Shown: positions 21,984 through 34,104 of the stretch, in pieces
How positions within the stretch are numbered: the first letter of the stretch is position 1
How the letters are laid out: each line of letters starts with the position of its first letter
Source of the DNA: Humulus lupulus
Lineage: Eukaryota > Streptophyta > Magnoliopsida > Rosales > Cannabaceae
Assembly (NCBI RefSeq): GCF_963169125.1
Contig: NC_084798.1
Coordinates: 168,235,980-168,299,979 of the forward strand
Reading direction: 5' to 3'
Length of the DNA stretch: 64,000 nucleotides
Position numbers and translations under genes: made by a program
The notes under the pieces: generated by a model
Told to the model about the DNA's origin: nothing
The model's input: the letters and a program-made list of their open reading frames with translations, nothing else
Database searches by the model: none

Positions 21984-24250
21984 TGTAACGACCAAAAAAT
22001 CGCTAATATGGCTTAAGGGCCTTGATTAGTGTGCCGGGAGGGCATAATTGGTTTATGAGTGAATTTATTGATTTAATACATGATTTTATGATAAGAGTGC
22101 ATGTGTGATTTTATGAATGTTGAATTGTGATTAAATGTTATAAATGTGAGAACCACATTATTATGTGGGTAAATCTGCAGTGTGCGACCTGAGGTGATCC
22201 TAGGGAGCTTGATAGCAGGGAAAAATCACAACGGGGCTTAATAGTTGACATTGGATAAGTCAGGGGTATTTTAGGTATCGGACATTTATTTAGACTATCG
22301 GGTTATGAAAATAAATATATGGAGATATATTTGAGGTTAGGAAGTCTAGGCAGGAATACTGGGGGATTTTACCGTTTTGCCCTTGGGAATGTTTATGGGA
22401 CCCCAAGCCTCGAGATTGACTCAATGGGATAAGAATAGACAAAAACTTAAGGAAAACAGTAGAACAAATATTAGACCGACCTTCTTCCTTCTCTCTCTCT
22501 TTCTCTCTCAAAGGAGTCACAAAACCAAGAAGAATTTGGTTGGGAAATTTAGAGAAATTGAGCTGAGGCTTTAGGGGATTAGCTCAGGGTTAGCTAAAGG
22601 ATCTGATCAAGAATTAAGGTAAGTTTTGAGTTTCAATTTTGGTGGCTAAATTTTGTGTATACAGCTGAGTTCTAAGTGCTTATTGGTTTTGGCATTAAAG
22701 GTGGAATTTGAGGTTAGAACCTTGGAAGTTAGGTCACGGAACTCTTGGAGGATTGGTTCTACGACTGAGGTAAGCATTAATTTAAGGTTTAAAAGCTGAG
22801 TTATGGTGTTTTCATGGCTGGGTTTTGTGTTTTTAAGTTAGAAAGTTTCAGTAATTGAAATGGGTTTTTGATGGGTTTCTAGCCTAGGATTCAGCTGGGT
22901 TGTGTTGTTGTAATCTTGTGGGAAGTTTGTGGATAGTTGAGTTGAGGATTCGGGGTGGTTTTGAGTGAGTTTGCATGAGGTTTGAGAGTTAAAAATGGTG
23001 ATTTTTCTGGGTTCGAAGGGGTCGGGCCGCGGCATAGTTCTTGGTGAGCCGCGGCCCTTCGAAGCTGATGGATGCTGAGGAAGAAGGGCGCACCACGGCA
23101 TGGTCTAAGCAATGCCGCGACCCTTACCTATTTTTGGGCATTTAGTGGTCCTTGATTGGGGCCATGCCGTGGAATAGTTGGCTAATGCCGCGACCCTTAG
23201 GGATTTTGGGTTTTTGAGATTCTAGGCTTCGGAATTTAACCTAGGGTGCTCGGAATTTAATCTATGATCATGTTTGGTGAAATTCAATGTTCCTGAGATT
23301 AGAACTTTGTCAGGAGCTCATTTAAGTTTGTTGATGGTATCCTTTACCTTGATTGTGACTAGGTGATAAAGGCTTAGGCTCGGGAACGGATCGTGCCTGA
23401 GGAGCATCGCTCGTAAGCCGAAACCGTAAGGATTAAAGGTAAGAAAACTGCACCTGGTTGAATATCTATAACAAGACTAAGGGATCCCTATCGTAAATGC
23501 TTGAAAAGATGGTATTATGCCATGCAAGCTAATTAGTGAACCAACAGCCTAAGGGTGCCAAGGGTTACACTAACGCACAGGGCGCGACTTGGCAACTTGT
23601 AGCCGAGGACAGCTTAATATGCAATGAGCTCGGTTTAAGCGGGCCAGAGTCAGTGGGGTAAACAGAGGGTGCGGCCTAAGTTGTCGGCCCTGATTATTAT
23701 GTGATATGAATGTTATAAGTGTTTGATTGCATCCATGATTCTGGATATATGCTGAATGGTTAATGTTGATTACTTAATGAGAGTTCATGCTTGGTGAGTT
23801 TGCTATCTGTTATTACTGTTTGTATTGCACATGTTTTCCTGCTGGGCCTTGGCTGACGAGTGCTACGTGGTGCAGGTAAAGGCAAGGGCAAGCTTGATCA
23901 ACCTTGATTGGAGAGCTCTGCGAGCGGAATGTACATGGACAGCTGCTCAGCCGCCACGGTTGAGGTTTCGGCAGGGACGCGAGACCCAAAGATTGTCTAT
24001 TTTTCCTTAGTATGGCCAATAACTATTTATGTACCTTTGGAAGTCTGTAAACCAACTTTTAACTCTGTTCTTTTGGGATCCCATGTAAATAATAGTTTAA
24101 TTATATAAAATGAAACTTTTGAGACCAAAACCTTTTTAACCCTAGCTCATGCATGTTTAGCGACACATTTTAAAACTAATGACTTGATTAGCAAGTCTTG
24201 CACCTTTATAAGTACACAGTGTAGCGGTCTTGGCTATCCAGGGCGTTACA
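21984..24250 (+). repeat. Element B 3' LTR
   Basis: Near-identical to 14656-16924. It retains GGTAAGAAAACTGCACC at 23438 (mutated in the 5' copy) and the GTGGTGCAGGTAAAGG block near 23867. Confidence 0.93.
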
Positions 24251-24251
24251 A

Positions 24252-26629
24252 TGTAACGCCCTGGTTACCGCAGAATAGTTATGATGAATGGTGAACCGGA
24301 AATTTGACCTGCTACCGGAGTCCTTTGGTTAAAAATGTGCTCTAAGTGTTATTAACAGGCTAAGGTGGAAAACCAATAAGAAGAAAGGAATACATTTTAT
24401 TAAAAGCATAAAACTGTTCATGGGCCCATAAAATCTTTTACAAGTTATTTACAACTCAAAAAGGTCATTACTGTTTCAAAATTACAAACCCGCCGACCTA
24501 AACGGCAAAAATAGGGTAAACCCCCTAGTTCCTCTGAGAATTCCTTGGCCGTGGTGGTCAAGCGGCCATATATGTACACATCACCACCTAAGCTCTCCAC
24601 TCAAGGTTGGGTGAGCTTTTCTTTCCCTTTACCTGCACCACATAGCACCCATGAGCCAAAGCCCAGCAAGAAAACACAGTTTTGCATATAAACATTATCA
24701 AATGATTATTATTATAATCACACAGAGCTTATAGCTCTTAAACAGATGAGTGAATATCACTTGAGGTTCTAGTAAACCATACTGAGTGACTGAGAAGCAA
24801 GCCACTAATTTGAACAGATGGGTGACTGCTGGGTAAGTTACTAGCCTTAAATAGATGAAAGACTGATGGGTAAGTCTCCAACTTAAACAGATGAGATACT
24901 GATGGGTAAGTGTCTAACTTAACAGATGAGTGACTGATGGGTAAGCCACACCAGCGCTTTTAGTTTTCATCGAACTTGAGGTCGGTCCGGCATTAACGCT
25001 CTTCTGAGTCATTTAATGCAGATGTCGATTAGATCTAATCTTTATTTAGTTGCATTGGACATGATAAGGTCATCCTGACTTATAAGTCAGCACTGTGTGA
25101 CCAGTGCCCAGTACCACTGCCGAACTTGACTAATAAGTCCCAGCTTCACAGTTGATACTGACACCTTTCCCAAATCTGACTAATTAGTCAATACCATGCA
25201 CAAGTGAGCAAAATTTGCTAAGCATTCAATAATCAATCCATGTCCACATTTACACAATCAACATGACTTATGAACAACAATGCATGTCACCCATGGGGTG
25301 CAGTTCTCTTACCTCTGGTTCGAGCGAGAAATATAATAAGAACGACTCCTCAGAACGATCGACCTTTGATTCCTTAGCGTTTACCTAATCATAACCATTT
25401 ATAACCTCCATTAATGAAATTCAACATTGAAAGGGTCTTAACCTAAGCACCACTCTCGGGACCTCGAAACATTCCCACACAGTAAGTAGATTCGATCCCG
25501 GGCCTTAAGGATTGAAACCCCAAGCCAAAAACCCTTAAAAACACCCAAAATGGAACTTTGAAGGAACAGAGTAGCGCTACAGCACTGCACCCTAGTGCCC
25601 CAGCGCTATTCTCAGAACCCCCAAAATGCCCAAATGCCTCCTGTGTAGCGTTGTAGCGCCCTAGGGTGGGTGCTATAGCATTACCTCCAGACCAAGTACC
25701 CCCTGAAACCTCCTTCTTCAACTCCTTCGATTCTAACTCGATTCCAATGCTTCCAAATCCCATTTTTGGTGCCAAATAAACCCAAAAGCCATCCTAACAA
25801 AACCCTAGTATTCAACCTAGAAATCACAACTGCAAAATAGAACTAAAACAGGGAAAACCAGGGAATTCAATGGCTAGAAACTTACCCAAAGCTCAGCTTA
25901 TGATGCTCTTCAATGGTGGAACACACTCCCAAACTCCCAAGGCTTACTTCACAAGCTTGAATCCTAAAAAATGGCTCAAAAATCTCAAAGGAAACTGAAG
26001 GAAATGATGGTACAGGAAGGCTCTTGAAGAAGCTCTGTTTTTCTACCTCTTTCACTGCTCAAAAATTGTTTATATCTATCCTTGGGGTGAAAAGATCAAA
26101 ATACCCCTAGGTCAATTAAAGGTTATTAAAGGCTCCCAAGGGCAAAATTGGGATTCCCCACCTATCTCGTTAATTATAATTAACTCTCTCCAATTCCCGC
26201 TATTCTCAATAATCTCAAACACCAATAATTCATATCCCGTTACCCTTTAATTCCTGGCAACGTTCTAATCATTAAAATCACCCCGAGACTCATCCTGAGC
26301 CCCAAACTTAAACCTATTATGACTAGACCGCTAATTAATATTCCAAGATCGTCTCATGCTGAATAGCTGGAACAAACCCACATTATAATGTGGTCTCAAC
26401 AATTTATCACCGACATGCATACAAATATACAATTATACCCTCAACGGGCCAAATTACCATCACACCCCTGTAATTAGAATGTGGACCCACATGCATGCAT
26501 TTAACATCATATTATAATATAATTCACATATACATGCATTTATCCACTAATAGCATAGTTAAGCAAGTACGGCCCTCCCGACCTACTAATCCCGCCATTA
26601 AACAAGATCGGAGAATTCAGGGCATTACA
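24252..26629 (-). repeat. Solo LTR C (2378 bp)
   Basis: Plus-strand reading starts TGTAACGCCCTGG and ends GGCATTACA. It is the minus-strand relative of LTR D (46500-48915) and F (62745 on). Flanks GAAAA (14647-14651, 26630-26634) lie either side of C plus element B. No internal retrotransposon region, hence a solo LTR. Contains degenerate repeats with GATGGGTAAG (24830-24945), the palindrome CTGACTTATAAGTCAG (25075-25090) and AGCGCT-type palindromes (25570-25690). Confidence 0.85.
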
Positions 26630-26634
26630 GAAAA

Positions 26635-27281
26635 GTTCCTTACGCATCTGCAGTTGGAAGTCTGATGTATGCCATGTTGTGTACTAGACCAGATATCTGT
26701 CAAACCCAGGACCGGAACATTGGATAGTAGTTAAGCATATCCTGAAGTATTTAAGGCGAACTAGGGATTATATGTTAGTCTGCAAGGGTGGTGTTTTGAA
26801 CCCTGTAGGCTACACCGATTCAGATTTTCAGACTGATGTCAATGACAAGAAGTCTACTTTTGGAATGGTATTTACTCTTGGGGGTGGAGCTGTGATTTGG
26901 AGAAGCGTAAAGCAGTCAGCAATCTCAGATTCCATCATGGAGGCTGAGTACATAGCCGCGTCAGAAGTAGCTAAGGAAATAGTCTGGCTAAAGAAGTTCT
27001 ATTAAGATCTTGGTGTTATTCCAAAAATGGATAAACCGCTTGTGTTGTTTTGTGACAATACATGAGTGATAGCCAACTCGAAAAAACCTCGAAGTGACAA
27101 GTGGAGTAAGCATATAGAAAGGAAGTATCACATTATTCGAGAATATGTGGCCTGGGGAGATGTGAATGTTATGAAGATTGCATCTGAAGACAATCTTGCA
27201 GATCTGTTTACAAAGACACTGCCGGAAGCTAGATTTGACAAGCATATCAAGAAAATGGGATTAGTATATTTAAGGCATTAG
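26635..27281 (+). pseudogene. Ty1/copia pol, 3' end (RT end and RNase H)
   Basis: Continues the copia frame after the nested insertions: VPYASAVGSLMYAMLCTRPD, then a short deletion with stops, then RNase H (YTDSDFQTDV, 26815; EAEYIAASEVAKE; ASEDNLADLFTKTL, 27180). It ends 25 bp before the 3' LTR. Stops at 27002 and 27062 break it. The match to the left half across 12 kb shows that both halves belong to one element. Confidence 0.88.
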
Positions 27282-27305
27282 TTTCAATTAGTGCAAGTGG
27301 GAGTT

Positions 27306-28796
27306 TGTTGGGGTATTATGCCCTAATTAAAACCCAATGTCTTTGTAGTCTCATTTATTATCAATAAAATAATAGAAATCATTTTTGGACTTGGTCAATC
27401 ACTTTGCTCACATGTTTTATTTTCATGATTATTTGTTTAATATAAAATTTTATTAAATCCCGAGCATATAGCTAATCATATTTATAGTGACGCAATCACA
27501 GTGGAATATAAATATGATTATATGTTCAAAATAAGTTAGTCCTAAGATTAGTCAGTGCACATGATTTACACTGATTTTCCCATCTACGATATGATCTACT
27601 TACACATTGTGGTGTTATGTTCTTTCTAGAGCATTAGCAAAGTAGATAAGTTCATATGTATTTGTTACATCGGACAGGACCGATATTGACAGTTGATAAG
27701 ATAAGTAAACATACCGTTATTATCTATTCTAGTCATAACATATAGTTGACCATGGATCAATTCAATCTCAATTCTGAGTGGTTAGTATTCTAACTGATTG
27801 CATTATTTGAGTTCTTTGACTTGTTCGTTACCAGCTTACCCTACGGACTAGGCTATACTTACATCTTGGGAACTCGGTAGTATAATTTAGTGGGAGTGTT
27901 AATCAAAGATATGAACATCTATAGCTTCTGATGACTTATTGGAGCTTGATTTCATAGGCCCATGGTCCCCATTGTACCTTGGATAAAATCATCTGGATAG
28001 TCTCAATTAATTAATTTAATTATCAATTAGAATTATCAAAGTTGACCAGGTCAATTTTGGATAGTTTCACAGAGTTATGTAATTTAGAGAAGAAAAGAGA
28101 AATTAGGGCTGATTTATTAATTAAGATAAATTGGTGTCTAAATTAATAAATAAGTTTAAATCAAGGTTCAAATTATAAATAATGAATTCGATAAAGGATT
28201 TAAATAATTATTTAATTAATTAAATCAATAGAAAATAATACAAGCTTTGATTTTAAGTCCAATGGGCTTATAATCAAATGGGAAATTTCTCGGGCCTAAA
28301 GCCCATGATAATTTTGACCTAGGGCTTCAAATTGACTATTATTTTATTGATTTTTTAATTAAATTAAATGGCCTAATTGAGTCTATAAAAGGAGTACTTA
28401 GAGAGAAGTCAAAACACAACTTCACATGTTAAAGAAGTTTCAGAAGTCAGATTTTATGATAGTTTTTAGATTCTCTCTAAACACAAGTCATTTTCTAAGC
28501 CTCTTTGTTATTTTCTCTTCTTCTATATGCATCCATCTCATGTGTTGAGAATTGTCCACTCTAGTCTAGGTGATTCTAAGGATACTTTGGAAGACTGTGA
28601 AGATTATAAAAGATTGGTTTAGTTTCTTGATAATACTCTGCGACATAATGGATACAAGGATTAGAGAAACTGAAGGAAGGACTCATTCATTTCGCCACAT
28701 ATACTGTAAGTATTCTTATCATTGTTTCTCATATTAATTTATTTAATATTAAATCTACATGAAATTAAATAAAGATCTTGTATAAGTTTTCCTAAC
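27306..28796 (+). repeat. Ty1/copia 3' LTR (1491 bp)
   Basis: Starts TGTTGGGGTATTATGCCC right after the purine tract CAAGTGGGAGTT and ends TTTTCCTAACA, giving the usual TGTT...AACA ends. No coding sequence. The partner 5' LTR lies left of the window. Confidence 0.82.
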
Positions 28797-28849
28797 AGTA
28801 AAAACTTTAGGTTTCCCTAACTTTAACTCAATTTTAGACATCTTCTCAA

Positions 28850-30282
28850 GTACTCAGATCCCATTCAAAGGCTCAGGAGCCTCCTCAAACTCTTATTCAC
28901 AAATGAATTCCTTCTTTCAAGTCCGAAGTTTATGTGTATTAGGCAAGAAGTTCCTATGTCCCATATAACATATTTTCTGAGAGTGTTTCAAGCATTCAGA
29001 ACATGTTTTTCTTCCCAAAAGGGTAAGCCTTATATCCTTTCACACTAAACCCAGATAAATTTCCATAAGCATGAAAGTCATTAATTTTCCACAACAAGAC
29101 CTCTCTAAGATTAAATTCTTCCTGCCTATATGCATCATAAATCTTAACCCCTTTATCCCACAAAGTTTTCCAGTCATTTATAAGAGGAGCTAGATAGACG
29201 TCAATGTCATTTAGGTCCTGATATCAGCAAGGTCAACAACATAAACTTTCTCTCATACACAACCATGGGGGTAGATTGTATATAACAAGCATAACCGGCC
29301 AACAACTATACTTACTACTAAGAAATGTGTATGGATTAATCCTATCAGTCGAAAGACCTAGACGAATATTACGATATTCATTTCCAAAAGAAGGCCACTT
29401 CAAATCAATTCACTTCCAAGCTAGGGTGTCAACTGGATGCCTTAATTTACCATCCTTTATTCTCTCATTAGAATGCCACGACAATCTTTTAGCATGTTCG
29501 AAATTTCTAAACAATTGGATGAAACGAGGAATTGGCAAAAGATACCACAAAACTTTGGCAGGTACTCCTTCCTTGACCTCCTCACCATTTATATTATTTT
29601 TCCAACATGGCTCACCACAAGTAGGACATGATTTTTCTTCTGCAAAGCTATTCCGATATAATATGCAATCATTAAAACATGCATGAATTTTTTCATATGG
29701 CATGCCTAATGAGCATAATGTCTTCTTTGCCTCATAAAATAAAATTGGCATTTCATTATCTTCGGGCAATAACTCCTTCAAAAAACTAAATAAATCAGTA
29801 ATACTTTTATCACTCCAGCCATCTTTAGCTTTTAGATTGTACAACCTAAGAAGCACAGATAATTTTCTAAATCTGGTACAACCACGGTAAATCGGCTTCT
29901 CAGCATCACTAGGGAGTGTCTCAAACTTATTTGGATCTACTTTTGATCCATAATGTACATTGTGAATCATTTTATCTAGTAGATTCCCTTTCTCCTCTAC
30001 TATATTCCTTCTCACTTTTTTTGGTCTACTTGGCAGAGTTTGAGAAATAAGACCTATCTCCCAATGGTAATACCAAATTATGTAACTTTATATGATCCCA
30101 TTGAAATATAAGTGTTCTTTAATCTTTTTAAGATTCATGTTTTTAACATTTCCACACTTAAGACATGGGAAATAATTAAAATTTGGGTCTTTCATATTTT
30201 TTGAACAAAACCTTAAGACCAAATCGACCCCGTTCTTATATTCCGCAGATAACCTATTCGCTAACATCCACTTTCTATCCAC
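28850..30282 (-). pseudogene. CACTA (En/Spm) TNP2-type transposase fragment
   Basis: Minus strand from 30282: a transposase-associated domain (MDRKWMLANRLS..., FPCLKCGN) ends at TAA 30090-30088. The same frame then continues into the TNP2/Transposase_21 domain (30015-29410; GMPYEKIHACFNDCILY, CPTCGEPCW). After another stop at 29412 it goes on (RNIRLGLSTDRINPY; NLPPWLCMRES; NDIDVYLAPLI) with frameshifts to about 28850. It would cut and rejoin CACTA ends. The C-terminal catalytic part and the element termini are missing. It abuts the copia LTR at 28797. Confidence 0.85.
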
Positions 30283-30290
30283 ATCTTATC

Positions 30291-31020
30291 CTATGTGTAT
30301 AAAATATATATAAACGACACTAAATAAGTACGTGATAGAGTTTAATGTCTATATAAAGCTAATTGTTTGTAATCCTAGATAAAAGCTGGCAGCATTTCCC
30401 CTATAATAGTGACCTAACTATCTAAATGTGAATAGCAAAACAAACAATTCAAACAAGATTCTATATAAGTTTTCCCAACATGTGTGTATTTTTTGGACTA
30501 TTTTTTTTATTATTGATATTTTGTGATAGGGGTTGTTATGTATGTATATATATATATTTGAAATGGTTAAAATACTATATTGAGTTCTTTTAGAATAGTG
30601 AACCTTATTTGAATTTATATGTATGTTGCTATATATTTTGGAAAATAAAAAGATTGAGTAATGTGTATTAATTATGTATATGAAGATAAATATTATTTGA
30701 GTTTATATTTTCATCTATTTACTATTATTTAGGTTTAAAATATTTGTTAGGTTATGTTAGTTTAACTTTTACAATATATGAATTTATATATATATGGGTA
30801 CACTCTTGATGATTATTGATTTTTTTACCTATAGATGATTACTTTAATATTAGTTCTTGGATTAAGATCTAATGATCCATATTTATAGTTGTTATTTAAT
30901 ATTTCTAAAAAATTAGTTTTTATTTTTTCAAACCTTTACAAGGGCTACCTGATGACATGGCAGACATATTGATACAATTTTTTTATAGCAAGCATATGAT
31001 GTTATTATAGTTTAGTTTCA
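30291..31020. other. AT-rich stretch without a gene
   Basis: No coding signal. The bases at 30455-30481 (TATAAGTTTTCCCAACA) resemble the end of the copia LTR at 28779-28796. From 30480 to 31000 only AT-rich low-complexity sequence is seen. Confidence 0.6.
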
Positions 31021-32259
31021 ATTGAGAAGGATGTCGAGCCCACATGGATTAATTTATTAATTTTGCTAATTTCTAAACTTTTAAGTCTTTAATTTTAATT
31101 AGAGAAATAAAAAAAGAAGAATGTTTAACAAAATAAATAAAATAATAAAATAAGAATAATGAAACAATTGAAAATCTGATAATGGAAACCTAGAATATTG
31201 ATTTTCCTATTTGAAATTATAAAACTTAGTTTATCAATTATCTCAATCTATTCCCCTAATTTGTAATTTCAAAAACTGTAATTTAAATCATCTACATTTC
31301 TCAAGTGTGCGTGATTTTATTCTTATTTAATCAATAAGATATATCTATTCAATATTAATTAACACAATAATTCATCAAGCAATATGGTTCTTTTAATGAA
31401 ACTCATTGAAATCATGGAATCTCTCAATCTCACACTTTTCCTATGTCATACAATTCCAGATCCAATTTAAGATTACCTCTCTCAAGTGTAAAATCTCAAA
31501 TCTTAATTCAATTTAGTGGTGATCAAGCATTAAACAAAAGAATGCATGAATAAATTAGAGAAACTTCATGAGAATAATATCAAAACTCTAATTCAATAAT
31601 CTAAAGTAGCTCAATTAATACTCTAGACAATATTTTTAGTTCATGATCAAAAACATTAAGCAAATAACATTCATATTCATCACTGATTAAACTAAAAAGA
31701 AAAGAAACAGAAGGAAAACTAGATTAAATGTTCAATTTCACTTAAAATCTTCTTCTCCATGTTCTCCAATGTATTCTCTGCCTCCAAGAAGTTCAAAAAG
31801 TCCCTTTAATGAAAAGCCTAAGTGTATATTTATAACCCCCTAGAAACAACCCTCGAAATTCTATGAAAACTTGTAATCTAAGCGCACGACACAATGGCAC
31901 CTACAACTAGGCGCAATGGTGCCTAAGCTTCTGACTCGAAATTTAACTTCGAATTATGACAGTGGTTTAGGGGCAATGGCACCTACAGTCAACTGCAATG
32001 AAGCCTGCCCTAACATTTTTAGTAAACTTGATTTTTTTGAGCTCCCTTCAATTCTCGGGTTTGACACTTCACTCAATTATGTCCAGTGTGCTCAAAATTC
32101 CTTGTAGAATCAACATTTATGCTTACAACTGCACACTCAAGGGAATACATAAAAAATAAACAAAAACTTAAGGAAAATACAATAATTCATAGATTAAAAT
32201 ATAAGAATGAGTGTATAAATATGTACTCATCACACCCCGAAACTTAAACAATTGTTTTA
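31021..32259. repeat. Repeat J, first copy (1239-bp unit)
   Basis: Starts ATTGAGAAGGATGTCGAGCC. The same motif recurs 1239 bp later at 32260 and starts a second copy. No protein is recognisable. The end of the unit has ATATGTACTCATCACACCCC, a motif I associate with plant LTR element edges. It may be an unequal-crossover product of an LTR element. Confidence 0.6.
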
Positions 32260-32507
32260 ATTGAAAAGGATGTCGAACCCACAAGGATTAATTTATTAAT
32301 TCTTCTAATTACTAAATTCTTAAGCCTATATTTTTAATTAGAGAAATAAAAAAAGTAAGAATGTTTAACAAAATACATAAAAGAATAAAATGAGAACGAT
32401 AGATGAATTGAAAATTAGAGAATGTAAACCTAGAATATTGATTTCTCTATTTCAAATTATGAATCTTAGTTTATCTATTATCTCAATCTATTCTCCTAAT
32501 TTGTAAT
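32260..32507. repeat. Repeat J, second copy, left part
   Basis: Matches 31021 onward up to a GTAAT at 32503-32507, where solo LTR X interrupts it. It resumes at 43056. Confidence 0.65.
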
Positions 32508-33386
32508 TATAATGCCCCTAATTTCCTGTCTCAATTAAAATACTAATTTTAATAAATAACTTCATATATTACATAATCCGACTAAAAAATACAGTGGATC
32601 TTTATTTAAAATAGATGCAGAGTTTGGATCCAATGTTTAAAACAAAAGACAATTTGATGTAGTATTCAAAAGAAATAAGTACATCCCATTGTTAAAATTA
32701 ACATAACAGAATACTCTATGGCACTATGGAATTTCGAATCGTTTTCTTGTTCATTGGCTTCCTGCAGCATACATACATACTTATGGAAAACTAACTCAGC
32801 TCACCATGCATGCAAAACAAGTCTATCTAGTATCTACCTCCAAGGGGGAAAGTAAAGGGGTGAGCTAAAATCCCATTAAGGAAGTACAAACACAACATAC
32901 AAGCATAAGCGACATACATCATAAATTCATAACATATTTTTCCTATAGAAATCATTTCCAACATAAGTCATAATCATAACATGAAATTATTCACGACATA
33001 AGAATAATCATACATCATAAGATCGTAATCATAACCATAAGATCACTTGAAACATGAGCATAAACATACAAAGTAAGAACATAAGCATAAGCATACAACA
33101 TAAGATCATGGCTCCCCTATTGTCCAATGATCACATGCGACCCCTTTTTGGTCACTTCCATGGCACCCTTTTGGCCATAATTCACTGGACACCCTTTTGG
33201 CCAGAATCTTAGCCACGTCTGCCCTATAATAATGCTGCAGTACTAGGTTAAACCAACTCAAAAAAATTACATACATATCTCTTAACTAGTGTCCATTCAA
33301 AACAAAATAGAAATCTAGCCAACTTCCTTACCTCACATCCAAGCACAATACCCAAGCAGCACATGACCACTTCCTCGAAAGCCTAA
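32508..33386 (-). repeat. Solo LTR X, left part
   Basis: Begins TATAATGCCCC (a usual TGTAATGCCCC with one change) after GTAAT. Interrupted at 33386 by element H. Its other half is 41573-43055. No coding sequence; two short GTCACTTCCATGGCACCCTTTT-like repeats at 33150-33215. Confidence 0.65.
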
Positions 33387-34104
33387 TGTAACGACCCAAC
33401 TTATTCTAGACCTTGGACCATTAAAATCTACTATACACATACACTAATCTTAAGAAAACATACATATGAAATAACCATAACTTTATTATAAACTATGAAG
33501 CAAAGGTAAACATACATAAAATTCATTTAGGATATGGGATCCCATTGTTTTGAGAATGTTAAAATAAACACAACTTTAAATATTAAAATTCGTTACAAAA
33601 CAAAATGCGGAAAATACATATAAAGCATAATTGAAATGACTAGAAAACAACTTCATCCTCGAATCATTCACGCAGTCCACCGATTCCTTTCTCCCTCAAT
33701 ACACATTCCCAAGTCGCCAAGAACCTTCCCACCACCATAACTATTTTTCTGCACATATAAAACATAAAGGAATGAGCCTAATGCCCAGCAAGGAAAATCT
33801 ACTACAAGCATGAAACATAATCATACACATAAACTATGAACATATATCATATACTATAACACATATAATTCTAACCCATGTACATGGTAACTATTTGGGT
33901 TTGCTAACTAAGCAACTATAAGCATCAAACTATAATGAGGTTTGCTAGTTAAGCAACTACAAGCCTCAAAAACATAAAAATGTTGGGGTTTGCTATATAA
34001 CAACTATAAGCCCAAAACATAAAAGTGTTAGGGTTTGTTATAAAACAATTATAAGCCCGAAAACATGTATATATCATAACACTTTTATATAAACATAGCA
34101 CATA
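33387..34104 (-). repeat. Element H 3' LTR, truncated
   Basis: Matches 39190-39916 closely, including the four copies of a GGTTTGCTA...AACTATAAGC unit, then breaks off into integrase sequence. Confidence 0.85.

Larger units (their letters stand above)
14656..24250 (+). mobile_element. Element B: complete chromovirus-like Ty3/gypsy retrotransposon
   Basis: LTRs 14656-16924 (2269 bp) and 21984-24250 (2267 bp), primer site, gag, protease-RT-RNase H-integrase with a C-terminal chromodomain-like segment, polypurine tract. Flanks ATGTT (14651-14655) and ATGTA (24251-24255) are a 5-bp duplication with one mismatch. The site is the junction between copia DNA and the first four bases of LTR C. The domain order and the long LTRs suggest a Tekay/Del-like chromovirus; the lineage is not certain. 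Confidence 0.9.
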
